Part shown: piece after piece, positions 6,990 to 15,435 of the stretch
Layout: every line of letters begins with the position of its first letter
How positions within the stretch are numbered: position 1 is the first letter of the stretch
From: Gammaproteobacteria bacterium
Lineage (GTDB): Bacteria > Pseudomonadota > Gammaproteobacteria > Pseudomonadales > Azotimanducaceae
Direction: 5' to 3'
NCBI GenBank assembly: GCA_027297435.1
Contig: JAPUIA010000193.1
Span: 1 to 41,759 of the forward strand
Length of the DNA stretch: 41,759 nt
Notes under the pieces: generated by a model
The model's input: only the letters and a program-made list of their open reading frames with translations
What the model was told of the DNA's origin: nothing
Database searches by the model: none
Position numbers and translations under genes: made by a program

Positions 6990-7748
6990 TTAAGTTGCTT
7001 GAGCGGCCGCTTCGCGGGCCTTACGCACTTTTTCGTTGGTTTGGTTGAACAGCAACTCGCGCCGCGCCTTCTCTTCTTCCTCGGTCATTTCACGTCGGCC
7101 CAGTTCACGTTCGACCTGCCAGCCTTTGTCGACCGCGGGGCGGGCACCCACCTCGTCCACCCAACGCTTGAGGTTTGGGAAGTCTTCCCACACCGCTTCG
7201 TCGATCATGCGGCCGATGAGCATTGCCCAAGGCCACGTGATCATGTCGGCGATGCTGTAGTCACTGGCCAGATACTGGTTAGCCGAAAGCTGCGCGTCCA
7301 TGACACCGGACAGCCGGTCTACCTCACCGACAAATCGTTTGATGCCGTATTCCAACTGCTTCGGGTCATCGGCGATGTTCTTGCCGTAGTTCTTGAAATG
7401 ATTGGCGTTGCCCATCATCGGCCCGAGATTCGCCATCTGCCAATGCACCCATTGCAGCACCTTGAAACGTTCGGCCGGTTCCGTCGGTAAGAATTGGCCG
7501 GTTTTGTCCGCGAGGTATTCGAGAATCGCGCCCGATTCGAAGATCGCGAGCGGCTTGCCGCCACCCATCGGTTCGTGATCGACAATCGCCGGCATGCGGT
7601 TGTTGGGGCTGATGCGAAGGAATTCAGCCTTGAATTGATCGCCGCCACCGATGTCGACTGGGATGATGTTGTAGTCCAGCCCACACTCTTCGAGCATGAT
7701 GGTGACCTTCCAGCCATTGGGCGTGGGCCAGTAGTAAACGTCGATCAT
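6990..7748 (-). CDS. Glutathione S-transferase, YfcG/Ure2-like
   Basis: A 252-residue cytosolic GST. The thioredoxin-like N-terminal domain begins MIDVYYWPTPNGWKVTIMLE and contains NNRMPAIVDHE (cis-proline) and FESGAILEYLADKTG (glutathione gamma-Glu contacts). The helical C-terminal domain includes the N-capping box SIADMITWPWA. The pattern fits the nu class (YfcG/YghU) with disulfide-bond oxidoreductase activity. A charged C-terminal helix of about 40 residues (REMTEEEEKARREL and onward) is longer than in most relatives. ATG 7748 follows an AGAGGTC ribosome site. First gene of the minus-strand run with a MATE exporter and an ArsC-like selenoprotein, so thiol-redox detoxification is plausible. 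Divergent from the amidase gene. Confidence 0.9.
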   Translation of the reverse strand: MIDVYYWPTPNGWKVTIMLEECGLDYNIIPVDIGGGDQFKAEFLRISPNNRMPAIVDHEPMGGGKPLAIFESGAILEYLADKTGQFLPTEPAERFKVLQWVHWQMANLGPMMGNANHFKNYGKNIADDPKQLEYGIKRFVGEVDRLSGVMDAQLSANQYLASDYSIADMITWPWAMLIGRMIDEAVWEDFPNLKRWVDEVGARPAVDKGWQVERELGRREMTEEEEKARRELLFNQTNEKVRKAREAAAQAT

Positions 7749-7848
7749 GTTGACCTCTTATAAACTCCCTATCGAACGGACCAAACTACGTGAGTCCGGC
7801 CGATTATTCTAGGATGATGTTGGTTGCGTTATAAAAGGAAGGGGTTCG

Positions 7849-9255
7849 ATGGCCGACGATGAGCTTTGCTTTATGCCCGCAACGCAACTCGTGGCGTTGA
7901 TCCGGTCCAAAGGGCTTTCGCCGGTGGAACTCATCGATGCGGTTCTCGATCGGATCGAACGTCTTGAACCCGACCTGAACGCCTTCGCAACGCTGACGGC
8001 GGACCGGGCGCACACCGCGGCGAAGGCGGCAGAAGCGGCCGTGATGGAAGGTGATGCCTTAGGTGCATTGCACGGGGTTCCCGTCACTATCAAGGACCTA
8101 ACGGTTACCGAAGGCATTCCTACGCAACGGGGATCTTTGACGCAGGCTGGCAATGTGACCGATACGGACGCGCCGGTCGTGACGCGGTTGAAGGTGGCGG
8201 GCGCGATCGGACTGGGCAAGACAACGACGCCGGAATTTGGCTGGACGGGGGTGAGCCGCAGCCCGCTGACCGGCATCACGTCTAATCCTTGGAAGCTTGG
8301 CTATAACGCCGGGGCTTCGTCGGCGGGCGCCGGTGTGGGGGCGGCTGCGGGTTACGGACCACTGCACCAAGGCTCTGACGGTGCCGGTTCCATCCGCATG
8401 CCGGCGCACTTCTGTGGTGTGTTCGGTCTCAAGCCGACCTTTGGACGGGTGCCCAATTGGCCGGTGCCGAACAACGATCAAACCTCACACGTCGGCCCCC
8501 TCACTCGGACGGTTGCGGATGCAGCGTTGATGTTGAAGGTCATGGCGGGACCGCATCGGTGGGATCACCTTTCGCTCGAAGCCGAACCCCTAGACTACCC
8601 GGCGGTGCTCGACCCAGACATCAAGGGCTTAAAGGTCGCCTATAGCCCCGACCTCGGTCATGCGCGAGTCGATGCGGAGGTCGCGGCGCTGGTTGCTGAA
8701 GGGGTGAGCGTGTTTGAAGACCTGGGCTGCGTCGTCGAAGAGGTCTCCCCGCCTTTCGGACCCGACGGCCCCGACCTAGTACGGTTTTTTTGGGCAGCGC
8801 ACGAATCGCCGCTTGCGCGCTATCTGGAGGAGTGGGAAGACAAAATGGATCCCGGTTTGGTCGCGTGTATCAAGGCGGGTATGGGTCATAGCGCCGAGGA
8901 CTATCTACGACTGCGGGCGCGCAAGCTCGAGTACGTCGGGCGATGGCATCGATGGCTAGACCCGTGGGATCTACTGGTTACGCCCGCCGTGTCGGTACCG
9001 GCGTTTCCCGCCGAACAATTGCAACCTGATCATTGGCCACAGCATCCGTGGGACTGGATCATGTGGGCGGAGTTTTCCTATCCTTTCAACATGAGCGGAC
9101 AACCTGCGGCGAGCATACCCTGTGGGTTTACCAACGAGGGGCTGCCCGTGGGTTTACAGATTGTCGCGAAACGTTTCGATGACTTGGGCCTGCTGAATGC
9201 TGCGGCGGCATTTGAGGCTGCGCAGCCTTGGGCGGATCGAACACCTGAATTTTGA
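7849..9255 (+). CDS. Amidase signature-family hydrolase
   Basis: A 468-residue amidase-signature enzyme hydrolysing an amide (GatA/AtzF/6-aminohexanoate-cyclic-dimer-hydrolase relatives). The Ser-cisSer-Lys triad can be placed: K82 in VPVTIKDLT, the cis-serine at S157 in GASSAGAG, and nucleophile S181 in GSDGAGSIRMPA. The glycine-rich loop is GASSAGAG rather than the standard GGSSGGS, a mild deviation that keeps both serines. ATG 7849 follows AAAAGGAAGGGG. A TATAAAA stretch just upstream may be part of the promoter. No gatB or gatC is nearby, so it is a catabolic or detoxifying amidase and not the tRNA amidotransferase subunit. It is followed 18 bp later by a DoxX membrane protein. Confidence 0.9.
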   Translation: MADDELCFMPATQLVALIRSKGLSPVELIDAVLDRIERLEPDLNAFATLTADRAHTAAKAAEAAVMEGDALGALHGVPVTIKDLTVTEGIPTQRGSLTQAGNVTDTDAPVVTRLKVAGAIGLGKTTTPEFGWTGVSRSPLTGITSNPWKLGYNAGASSAGAGVGAAAGYGPLHQGSDGAGSIRMPAHFCGVFGLKPTFGRVPNWPVPNNDQTSHVGPLTRTVADAALMLKVMAGPHRWDHLSLEAEPLDYPAVLDPDIKGLKVAYSPDLGHARVDAEVAALVAEGVSVFEDLGCVVEEVSPPFGPDGPDLVRFFWAAHESPLARYLEEWEDKMDPGLVACIKAGMGHSAEDYLRLRARKLEYVGRWHRWLDPWDLLVTPAVSVPAFPAEQLQPDHWPQHPWDWIMWAEFSYPFNMSGQPAASIPCGFTNEGLPVGLQIVAKRFDDLGLLNAAAAFEAAQPWADRTPEF

Positions 9256-9273
9256 ACTGACTTAGGAGTTACC

Positions 9274-9669
9274 TTGAACCCGGATCACATAGCGCTAGCG
9301 CAAAAAAGCCTTCTACTCACTGGTCGCACACTGTTGGGCTTGTACTTCATTATTCCCGGCATTATGAAGATCACCGGCTTCGCGGCCATGAGCGCCTATA
9401 TGGAGGCCCATGGCGTACCCTTTATACCGGTGTTGCTCGTCGTCACGATCGTGCTACAGATCGGCGGGGGTACGAGCCTACTCCTAGGTTATCGGGCGTC
9501 GTTGATGGCCTTCGTACTCGCCGGTGTTACGTTGATGATTAGCCTTAATATGCATGACTTCTGGACCCTTGATGAAGGTATGGAGCGTGCCCACGAGACT
9601 CAGAACTTCATCAAGAATCTGGCCATCATGGCCGGACTGATGTTCGTTGCAGGTAGTCAGCGCGACTAA
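9274..9669 (+). CDS. DoxX-family membrane protein
   Basis: A 131-residue membrane protein with about four hydrophobic spans. The DoxX features are LLGLYFIIPGIMKITGF near the start, the loop MEAHGVPFIP, the glycine-rich LQIGGGTSLLLGYR of span two or three, and a final LAIMAGLMFVAGS. DoxX-like proteins are linked to quinone-dependent redox or respiratory membrane complexes; the precise reaction is not known. It starts at TTG 9274, supported by TTAGGAGTTACC directly upstream, and lies 18 bp after the amidase, so the two are probably co-transcribed. A short AT-rich repeat follows its stop. Confidence 0.85.
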   Translation: MNPDHIALAQKSLLLTGRTLLGLYFIIPGIMKITGFAAMSAYMEAHGVPFIPVLLVVTIVLQIGGGTSLLLGYRASLMAFVLAGVTLMISLNMHDFWTLDEGMERAHETQNFIKNLAIMAGLMFVAGSQRD

Positions 9670-9670
9670 G

Positions 9671-9704
9671 ATATTCCCAAATATTCCAAATATTCAAATA
9701 TTCC
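9671..9704. repeat. Shrinking AT-rich tandem repeat
   Basis: Four successive units, ATATTCCCAA, ATATTCCAA, ATATTCAA and ATATTCC, lose one base each (10, 9, 8, 7 bases). They fill the gap between the convergent DoxX and aldo/keto reductase genes. Probably a slippage product; no terminator-like hairpin is seen here. Confidence 0.7.
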
Positions 9705-10729
9705 TACCACTCCGGGGTGCTGACCTTTCGATGGTTGTCGATCCGTTTGGCCGTCGCGCGCGACTGAGGACGTAACATTTCGTGCGGAAATCCCGGTTCG
9801 ATACGGCTGACGCCGTCAAGTCGCTCCAGTTGCCCGTCATCCAGTTCAACGTCTAAGCAGTTTAGGTTTTCTTCGAGTTGCTGTACGGTTCTTGCGCCGA
9901 CCAGCGGGATGATGTTGCCTTCCCCTTGGCGTACCCAGTGAATCGCGACTTGTGAGGGTGTGACATCGAGCTCGCTGGCGATCGCGACGACCTCGGCCGC
10001 AATCGCTAGGCCGCGTTCGCTCAGTTGACCACGCATCTGGGCGCGGCCGGCTGCGTCCGGATCCTTGTTGTACTTGCCGGTCAATATTCCGGAGCCGACG
10101 ATGCCCCAGGGCGTGACGGCCAGATCTAACGCGCGTGCCATTGGCAGCAGCTCGCGCTCGACCGTACGATCGACGAGGCTATAGCGAATCTGCAGCCCGA
10201 CGAACCGGCTCCAGCCTCGAAGCTCGGCGATGGTGTTCGCTTGCGAAACCACCCACGCTGGCGTGTCGGAGACACCGACGTAGAGCACCTTGCCTTGGCT
10301 GACCAGGTCGTCGAGCCCGCGCATGACCTCATCGATTGGTGTCAGGTAGTCGCGCGCGTGTACCCAGTAAAGGTCGATATAGTCGGTATTGAGCCGTTTG
10401 AGGCTCGCGTGCACGGAATCCATCATGTTCTTGCGCGAGTTGCCGGTCGCATTGATATCGCGTTGTCGCATGCCGCCCGTGTATTTGGTCGCAAGCACGA
10501 TGCGATCCCGTTCGTCCGCCATGAACTCGCCGAGGAACGTTTCGCTGGTGCCGGCTGCGTAAACGTTGGCAGTATCGATGAAGTTGCCGCCGGCGCCGCG
10601 AAATGCGTCGTACACCGCTCGACTTTCCTGCTTGTCGACCCCGAATCCGGTTTCCGTTCCGAACGTCATGGCGCCAAGCGCCAGTTCCGAAACTCTCAGC
10701 CCGCTCTTACCCAATAATCGATAGCGCAT
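9704..10729 (-). CDS. Aldo/keto reductase
   Basis: A 341-residue NADPH-dependent aldo/keto reductase (TIM barrel). The catalytic set is visible: Asp-Tyr in NFIDTANVYAAGTSE, the lysine in IVLATKYTGG, and the histidine in DYIDLYWVHARD. The cofactor region includes TPWGIVGSGILTGKY and the late IIPLVGARTVQQLEENL. The N-terminus MRYRLLGKSGLRVSELALGAM is typical and sets the start at ATG 10729 behind AAGGGGAAGAAAGCGG; the frame runs open further upstream but that part is not family-like and would overlap the next gene. Its stop lies in the last repeat unit between it and DoxX. Substrate unknown; YajO/YghZ-type reductases of aldehydes are the nearest relatives by motif. Confidence 0.9.
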   Translation of the reverse strand: MRYRLLGKSGLRVSELALGAMTFGTETGFGVDKQESRAVYDAFRGAGGNFIDTANVYAAGTSETFLGEFMADERDRIVLATKYTGGMRQRDINATGNSRKNMMDSVHASLKRLNTDYIDLYWVHARDYLTPIDEVMRGLDDLVSQGKVLYVGVSDTPAWVVSQANTIAELRGWSRFVGLQIRYSLVDRTVERELLPMARALDLAVTPWGIVGSGILTGKYNKDPDAAGRAQMRGQLSERGLAIAAEVVAIASELDVTPSQVAIHWVRQGEGNIIPLVGARTVQQLEENLNCLDVELDDGQLERLDGVSRIEPGFPHEMLRPQSRATAKRIDNHRKVSTPEW

Positions 10730-10785
10730 CCGCTTTCTTCCCCTTAAGATTTGCGCGGATACCTTATCTGATTTGGGGAGAACAC

Positions 10786-11928
10786 ATGAAACGCTTTGTG
10801 GTGATGGTGCTGCTGTTGAGCGGCGCCAACGGCGCGCTTGCGTCCGATGCAATCGACTACAGCGACCCCGACACGTGGCTCTGCCGTCCCGATCATCCGA
10901 ATGCGTGTGCGGTAGATCTCGACGCAACGGTGGTGGAAGCGAACGGTAGTGTTTCGAAAATACCCTACGTCGCCGATACCGATGCCGAGGTCGATTGCTT
11001 CTACGTCTACCCCACGGTTTCCAATGATCCGACTGGCAATTCCGACATGCAGGCGGGACCGGAGGAGATGCGCGTCATTCAGGCCCAGTTTGCCCGATTC
11101 GGTGCTGCCTGCCGGACGTTTGCACCCTTGTATAGGCAGGTCACGCTGACCGCGCTACGCGCTGGCTTTAGTGGTCAATCGATGGACGTCGATCGAGCGC
11201 TGGGTTACGGCGACGTGCAAGCCGCCTGGGACTATTACTTGGCAAACGACAACGACGGACGCGGCGTGGTATTGATTGGCCATTCACAGGGTTCCGGCGT
11301 ATTGACGCGCCTCATCGCGCAAGAGATCGACGGCAAGCCGGTTCAGTCACGGATTGTTTCTGCCTTGCTCATCGGCACGAGCGGCGTGGTGAACCCGCCG
11401 GGCCAAGATGTTGGTGGCACGTTCCAGCACATGCCGCTCTGTCGTGCGGCGGATCAAACCCAGTGCATCGTCACGTTCGCGTCGTTCCGCTCGACGGTAC
11501 CACCGCCGGAGCGGTCGTTGTTCGGACGCATCCGGGAGGACGGGGGTGTGCCCGGGTGCAACAACCCGGCGAGCCTCGCCGGGGGTAGCGCGGTGATGGA
11601 TGCCTATCTTGCTTCCGGTGGCGAGAACATCGCCTCAGGCTCCGATGCGCGTCAGTGGGTGACCCCCGCCGTACAGATCGGTACGCCGTTCGTCAATCCA
11701 ACCGGACTAGTGTCCGCTGAGTGCGTAAATAGAGGTGGATTCGCCTATCTCGAGGTGACTGTGAACGGTGACCCGGACGACCCGCGAGCGGACGACATTG
11801 CGGGAGACGTGGTCATCGAAGGCCAGGTCAGCGCCGGATGGGGATTGCATTTGATCGATATGCACCTCGCGATGGGCGATATGGTGAACCTGGTGCGCAC
11901 CCAAGGAGCCGCATACCGGGCCCAATAG
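10786..11928 (+). CDS. DUF3089 secreted alpha/beta hydrolase
   Basis: A 380-residue exported hydrolase of the DUF3089 lipase-like family. Residues 1-19 form a signal peptide (MKRFVVMVLLLSGANGALA). The mature N-terminus holds the family marks DTWLCRPDHPNAC and VDCFYVYPTVS; the nucleophile elbow is GVVLIGHSQGSGV with the serine in GHSQG. Several cysteines (WLCRPD, CAVD, CFYV, ACRTF, PLCRAA) fit disulfide formation in the periplasm or outside. ATG 10786 follows TTTGGGGAGAACAC; the open frame upstream overlaps the divergent reductase and is rejected. The stop is followed 3 bp later by the YjiH-like gene, so the two are likely one transcript. Ester substrate unknown. Confidence 0.88.
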   Translation: MKRFVVMVLLLSGANGALASDAIDYSDPDTWLCRPDHPNACAVDLDATVVEANGSVSKIPYVADTDAEVDCFYVYPTVSNDPTGNSDMQAGPEEMRVIQAQFARFGAACRTFAPLYRQVTLTALRAGFSGQSMDVDRALGYGDVQAAWDYYLANDNDGRGVVLIGHSQGSGVLTRLIAQEIDGKPVQSRIVSALLIGTSGVVNPPGQDVGGTFQHMPLCRAADQTQCIVTFASFRSTVPPPERSLFGRIREDGGVPGCNNPASLAGGSAVMDAYLASGGENIASGSDARQWVTPAVQIGTPFVNPTGLVSAECVNRGGFAYLEVTVNGDPDDPRADDIAGDVVIEGQVSAGWGLHLIDMHLAMGDMVNLVRTQGAAYRAQ

Positions 11929-11931
11929 GCG

Positions 11932-13251
11932 TTGAACGCTTCGCACTGGCGTTTCTTGCTGCCGTCCCTGACCGGGTTGGTCGTGTTCCTGTTTCCGGTG
12001 TTCCTGGAAGACCGACAGACGATCGTATTTGGTCTGCTCACCGACGGTCTTCGCGACGCGTTGTCGCCGTGGTTGTTCGAAGGGTTGCTCGTGTTGCTAA
12101 CTGTTGCCGGACTCGGCAGCCTCGGATTCAAGCTCGTTGGCTGGCAATTCCGTGAAGGTTCGCTTACGGCGTTGGCGTTCGATACCGGTTGGGTATGGGT
12201 GGGGTTGCGTGTAGCCGGGTTTGCGACGGGGTTGAGCGTCTACTTTCAAGTTGGTCCGGAGGTCGTTTACGCCAGCAACACCGGCGTCATGGTATTCAAC
12301 GATATCGGCATCAGCATGCTGATCATATTTGTCGTCGGTATTGGCCTAATGCCGCTCCTGACCGATTACGGGTTGTTGGAATTTGTCGGTACGTTGGCTC
12401 GGCGCGTCTTCAAGGTTTTATTTCGACTTCCGGGCCGAGCCGTCGTCGACACCATCGCTTCGATTGTGTCGGCGTCGTCCGTTGGCTTACTTGTGACTCT
12501 GTTTCAGTTTGATCGGGGTTTTTACAACGCCCGCGAAGCCAGTATCATCGCGTGTAACTTCTCCATCGTCTCCATTCCGTTTTGCCTGTTGATCGCGGAT
12601 GTTGCGCGGTTGCAACAGGTATTTTTCGGCTGGTATGTATCGGTGGTAGTCGCTTGTCTGATCTGCGCGGCCATTTTGGCGCGCATCCGGCCTCTCGCGG
12701 GCATCGAACCCGTGTACCTGGTCGACATCGAGCGTGTCGAGGAGGAAGTGCCATCAACGGTCGGCGCGGCCTATGCCGCGGCGGTCATGAAGGCTGGGTC
12801 GGGCTCCGGCGTCCGCGGCTACGCAACGACCGTTTGGCGCAACGTCGTGGAAACGACGTTCGGTGTGATTGGGCCGGCCATGGCGACGGCAACCCTTGCG
12901 GCGATACTGGTCTTTTACACTCCGGTGTTCGAATGGTTGACGTTCCCGCTCGAGTGGCTGTTGCAAGCGTTGGGCGTCGCGCAAGCGTCGGTCATCGCAC
13001 CGGGGTTCATCGTCGGCTTCTTTGATCAGTTCATGCCTGCAATCATCGCGCCGACGGTCGATGAAGATTATTGGCGCTTCGTGCTTGGTGGGCTGTCGGT
13101 CACACAGCTGGTATTTCTGTCGGAGTTCGGCATGCTTGTGCTGCGCTCCAAGCTGCCGGTGGATCTCAAGATGCTGTTCGTCGTATTCGTCCAGCGAACG
13201 CTGATCACCGGGCCCATGCTGATGTTGGCCGCGTGGTTGGTCGTCGGGTAG
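11932..13251 (+). CDS. YjiH-like nucleoside-recognition (Gate) membrane protein
   Basis: A 439-residue inner-membrane protein with about ten spans that resembles the YjiH family, carrying the nucleoside-recognition 'Gate' domain. Typical segments are FLLPSLTGLVVFLFPVF at the start, DIGISMLIIFVVGIGLMPLL, a loop RLPGRAVVDTIASIVSASSVG and, late, GFIVGFFDQFMPAI. Gate-domain proteins are seen among spore-maturation and transport proteins; a transport role is likely but the solute is unknown. The start is TTG 11932, three bases after the hydrolase stop, with AAGGAG about 25 bases upstream inside that gene, so translation probably depends on coupling to it. A REP-type hairpin follows its stop. Confidence 0.82.
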   Translation: MNASHWRFLLPSLTGLVVFLFPVFLEDRQTIVFGLLTDGLRDALSPWLFEGLLVLLTVAGLGSLGFKLVGWQFREGSLTALAFDTGWVWVGLRVAGFATGLSVYFQVGPEVVYASNTGVMVFNDIGISMLIIFVVGIGLMPLLTDYGLLEFVGTLARRVFKVLFRLPGRAVVDTIASIVSASSVGLLVTLFQFDRGFYNAREASIIACNFSIVSIPFCLLIADVARLQQVFFGWYVSVVVACLICAAILARIRPLAGIEPVYLVDIERVEEEVPSTVGAAYAAAVMKAGSGSGVRGYATTVWRNVVETTFGVIGPAMATATLAAILVFYTPVFEWLTFPLEWLLQALGVAQASVIAPGFIVGFFDQFMPAIIAPTVDEDYWRFVLGGLSVTQLVFLSEFGMLVLRSKLPVDLKMLFVVFVQRTLITGPMLMLAAWLVVG

Positions 13252-13286
13252 CTGCGTGACTACTACGCATCGCTGAACGACCAAAA

Positions 13287-13344
13287 CCGCTCCTGCCAGA
13301 GAGTAACGCAATCAATTGTACGGTAGGAGCGGCTTTAGCCGCGA
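13287..13344. repeat. REP-type inverted repeat
   Basis: CCGCTCCTGCC (13287-13297) faces GGTAGGAGCGG (13322-13332) across 24 bases, with one G-T pair. The right part continues as GCGGC-TTTA-GCCGC (13329-13342). TAGGAGCGGCTTTAGCCGCG is the usual form of a gammaproteobacterial REP sequence, and the flanking inverted half suggests a decayed REP doublet. It lies between convergent genes, may act as a two-way transcription terminator, and supplies the end of the deacetylase gene. Confidence 0.72.
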
Positions 13345-14180
13345 TGAAATGGGTTCGCGCGGCTCCATGACTCAACGTATCGCCCCATGGTTTTGAATTC
13401 GACGTCGGCATGGGCGGCAATGTCGTCCAGCAAACGTTCGAGCATCAGCAGACGATGGCCGCGGCCTATGACCTGCGGATGCATGGTCAAGGTGAAAACG
13501 CCTTCGCCAAGCTTGTTGTATAGATAGTCGAAGTCGCCTCGCCACACTGCATAGACTCGATCGGGGTCCGCAAGTCCGGGATTGATGCCTCGACGGCTGC
13601 GCGTGTGCTCGAAGAATGGATGGTCGTCCAGCGACCAGGCGAACGGAATCTCGACGATGTCGATCGGGTCGCCGAACACGAAGGGCTTGTCGACCGCAAC
13701 CTGATCGCCGACTCGACAATAATACGGCGTGAAATCGTCTGCCATCATGCTGCTGTCGTAGCGAAATCCATGATCCAGCAAGAACCCCAAGGTGTGTTCG
13801 CTGAAACTTCCGGACGGACAGCGGTAGCCGGTCGGAGCCGCGCCGGTCATGCTCACTAACACGTCGATACCGCGTTCTAAAACGGAAAGCTCTTCGTCGC
13901 GCTCCATATGCGAGGGATCTTCGTGGCAGTAACCGTGGTGGCCGATTTCGTGGCCGTGTTCCAGCAACGACTCGATGATTTCGGGAAAGGCTTCGGCGGA
14001 ATGACCGGGTACGAACCAGGTGCTCGACATGTCGCGTTCTTGCAGGAGGCGGATGAGGCGTTGTGCGCCGACCGCGCCAAATTCGCCGCGCGACAAGGCG
14101 TTGGGAGATTTGGTCCGGTAACCGTATATCCAGGACGACATAGCGTCGAAGTCGAACGATAAACAGACGGTGACGGTCAT
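13335..14180 (-). CDS. Polysaccharide deacetylase (NodB) family protein
   Basis: A 281-residue NodB-homology hydrolase. The metal-binding motifs are the early CLSFDFDAMS (Asp) and HEIGHHGYCHEDPS (two histidines of the HxxxH type); MTGAAPTGYRCPSGSFSE is motif 3, with the arginine. No signal peptide is seen, so it is probably cytoplasmic, closer to the HpPgdA/PuuE-like group acting on small amides or ureido compounds than to wall chitin deacetylases. It is the last gene of a four-gene minus-strand operon, 7 bp after the SnoaL-like gene. Its final codons and TAA stop lie inside the REP hairpin, the stop in the TTTA loop. Confidence 0.88.
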   Translation of the reverse strand: MTVTVCLSFDFDAMSSWIYGYRTKSPNALSRGEFGAVGAQRLIRLLQERDMSSTWFVPGHSAEAFPEIIESLLEHGHEIGHHGYCHEDPSHMERDEELSVLERGIDVLVSMTGAAPTGYRCPSGSFSEHTLGFLLDHGFRYDSSMMADDFTPYYCRVGDQVAVDKPFVFGDPIDIVEIPFAWSLDDHPFFEHTRSRRGINPGLADPDRVYAVWRGDFDYLYNKLGEGVFTLTMHPQVIGRGHRLLMLERLLDDIAAHADVEFKTMGRYVESWSRANPFHRG

Positions 14181-14187
14181 ATCGATG

Positions 14188-14601
14188 CTACTCGGTTTTC
14201 GAACCTCGAACGACCAGGCGATGTCTGTTGATCTTCCACTCGCCGTCGATGCGTTGCATGTCGGTTTCGTAAGTTGCCCACAAGGTGAATGTACTACCGG
14301 CAGGTTGCTTCAGGTAGTGTCGCGCTTGTACGTCGGTGCGGGTATGCGCGGTGTCGCCATTCACCGTCGCCAGTTGCGGGCCGAGCATATGCTGGGTTGC
14401 ATCGTACTGATCTAGGGCCTTCTCGACGTACTCCAACCATGCATCCGCCCCGCGAATCGGGTCCGGTCCGAAATCCAAAATTTCCACATCATCTGCAAAG
14501 CACGATCGGTAACGTACGTAATCGCGCTCGTCGACCCCCATCGCGTAGTTCAGCATCACGTCTTGCAGCGCGATCCGGTCTGCTACCAGTTGATCTGACA
14601 T
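14188..14601 (-). CDS. SnoaL-like / NTF2-fold protein
   Basis: A 137-residue NTF2-like alpha+beta cone protein of the SnoaL_4 type found in polyketide, steroid and aromatic pathways as isomerases, dehydratases or small hydroxylase partners. Typical pieces are the N-terminal helix RIALQDVMLNYAMGVDERDY, RYRSCFADDVEILDFG, and the strands HMLGPQLATVNGDTAHTRTDV and GEWKINRHRLVVRG. ATG 14601 is chosen since AAGGGG precedes it by a fitting distance; 17 further in-frame codons upstream lack support. It lies between the thioesterase and the deacetylase in the operon. Substrate unknown. Confidence 0.85.
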   Translation of the reverse strand: MSDQLVADRIALQDVMLNYAMGVDERDYVRYRSCFADDVEILDFGPDPIRGADAWLEYVEKALDQYDATQHMLGPQLATVNGDTAHTRTDVQARHYLKQPAGSTFTLWATYETDMQRIDGEWKINRHRLVVRGSKTE

Positions 14602-14652
14602 ATCGTTCCCCTTGCTAGCGCCTAAACTAGCCCAACCCTTCGGCCCGCTCAA

Positions 14653-15435
14653 CTACTTGAGTAAGCAGGTGGTGGATGAGATGCCGATAGCGATGAGCTC
14701 CCGCTCGCTGAACACCGCGATGCGGGTTGCAGCTAGACCACCCGCGATGGCCTGAAGCTCGCAAGTCGCGTTCAAGTGCCGGGTGCGAAGATGGGTGCTG
14801 CAGAACCGCAACGAGAGGTCGGGGTTCGGTGTCGACGCGGCGCCACGCACTGCCCGCGCCACGGGGGGGCCAACGGAAATATCTGCGGCGATGCAGGCCG
14901 CTTCGCTGGTGGTACCCGGTTCTTGCCAGATCACCTTGGTTGCGGTCGTGGTGGCATTGCCGCTGCCGCCGACCGTGCGCGGTTCGAAGGTGTCGATCAA
15001 CGGAATCGGCATCCCCTTGGGTTGCCGCCAAATGTTGCCGTCATCGAAATCGCAGAGATCGTCCGGCGGCGTGATCTGATTCGCGAGCGTGATGGCGGTT
15101 GCCAGCGCTGCCTCGTCAACGAGTGTGACCGTCGAGCGCGTGCACAGGCGGTCGTTTGCATCGATCACATCGACGCTCGCGATGGTCAACGTGCGCCCCT
15201 CGTTGAGGGTTGTCACCTCGATGCGAGCGGTACCGGGCCGAAACCCGCGCAGGTAGCGTGAATCGATACTGGCGGCACGTCGAGCCGACCCGTCGCGCGC
15301 GGCGTAAAGAGAAATTGCGGTCAGTACGCCGCCGTTGGTACCACCGAAAGCGCCGTTGCAACGTTCGTCGAGATCGAACGTCCAAATCCCGTCGTTGTCG
15401 CGGCGGCCGTTGAACGTCTGCAGAAATCCGCCCAC
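14653..15435 (-). CDS. Acyl-CoA thioesterase-like double-hotdog protein
   Basis: About 260 residues with the shape of a TesB-like double-hotdog acyl-CoA thioesterase: an N-terminal strand block GIWTFDLDERCNGAFGGTNG with the family's glycine-rich turn, then YLRGFRPGTARIEVTTLNEG and a second half ending LNATCELQAIAGGLAATR. It should hydrolyse acyl-CoA esters. The start is GTG 15435: its G is the last base of the upstream MaoC stop (TAGTG), so the two genes are translationally coupled and likely made in fixed ratio. The longer frame upstream only shadows the MaoC gene. It carries more cysteines (seven) than usual in this family. Confidence 0.85.
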   Translation of the reverse strand: MGGFLQTFNGRRDNDGIWTFDLDERCNGAFGGTNGGVLTAISLYAARDGSARRAASIDSRYLRGFRPGTARIEVTTLNEGRTLTIASVDVIDANDRLCTRSTVTLVDEAALATAITLANQITPPDDLCDFDDGNIWRQPKGMPIPLIDTFEPRTVGGSGNATTTATKVIWQEPGTTSEAACIAADISVGPPVARAVRGAASTPNPDLSLRFCSTHLRTRHLNATCELQAIAGGLAATRIAVFSERELIAIGISSTTCLLK

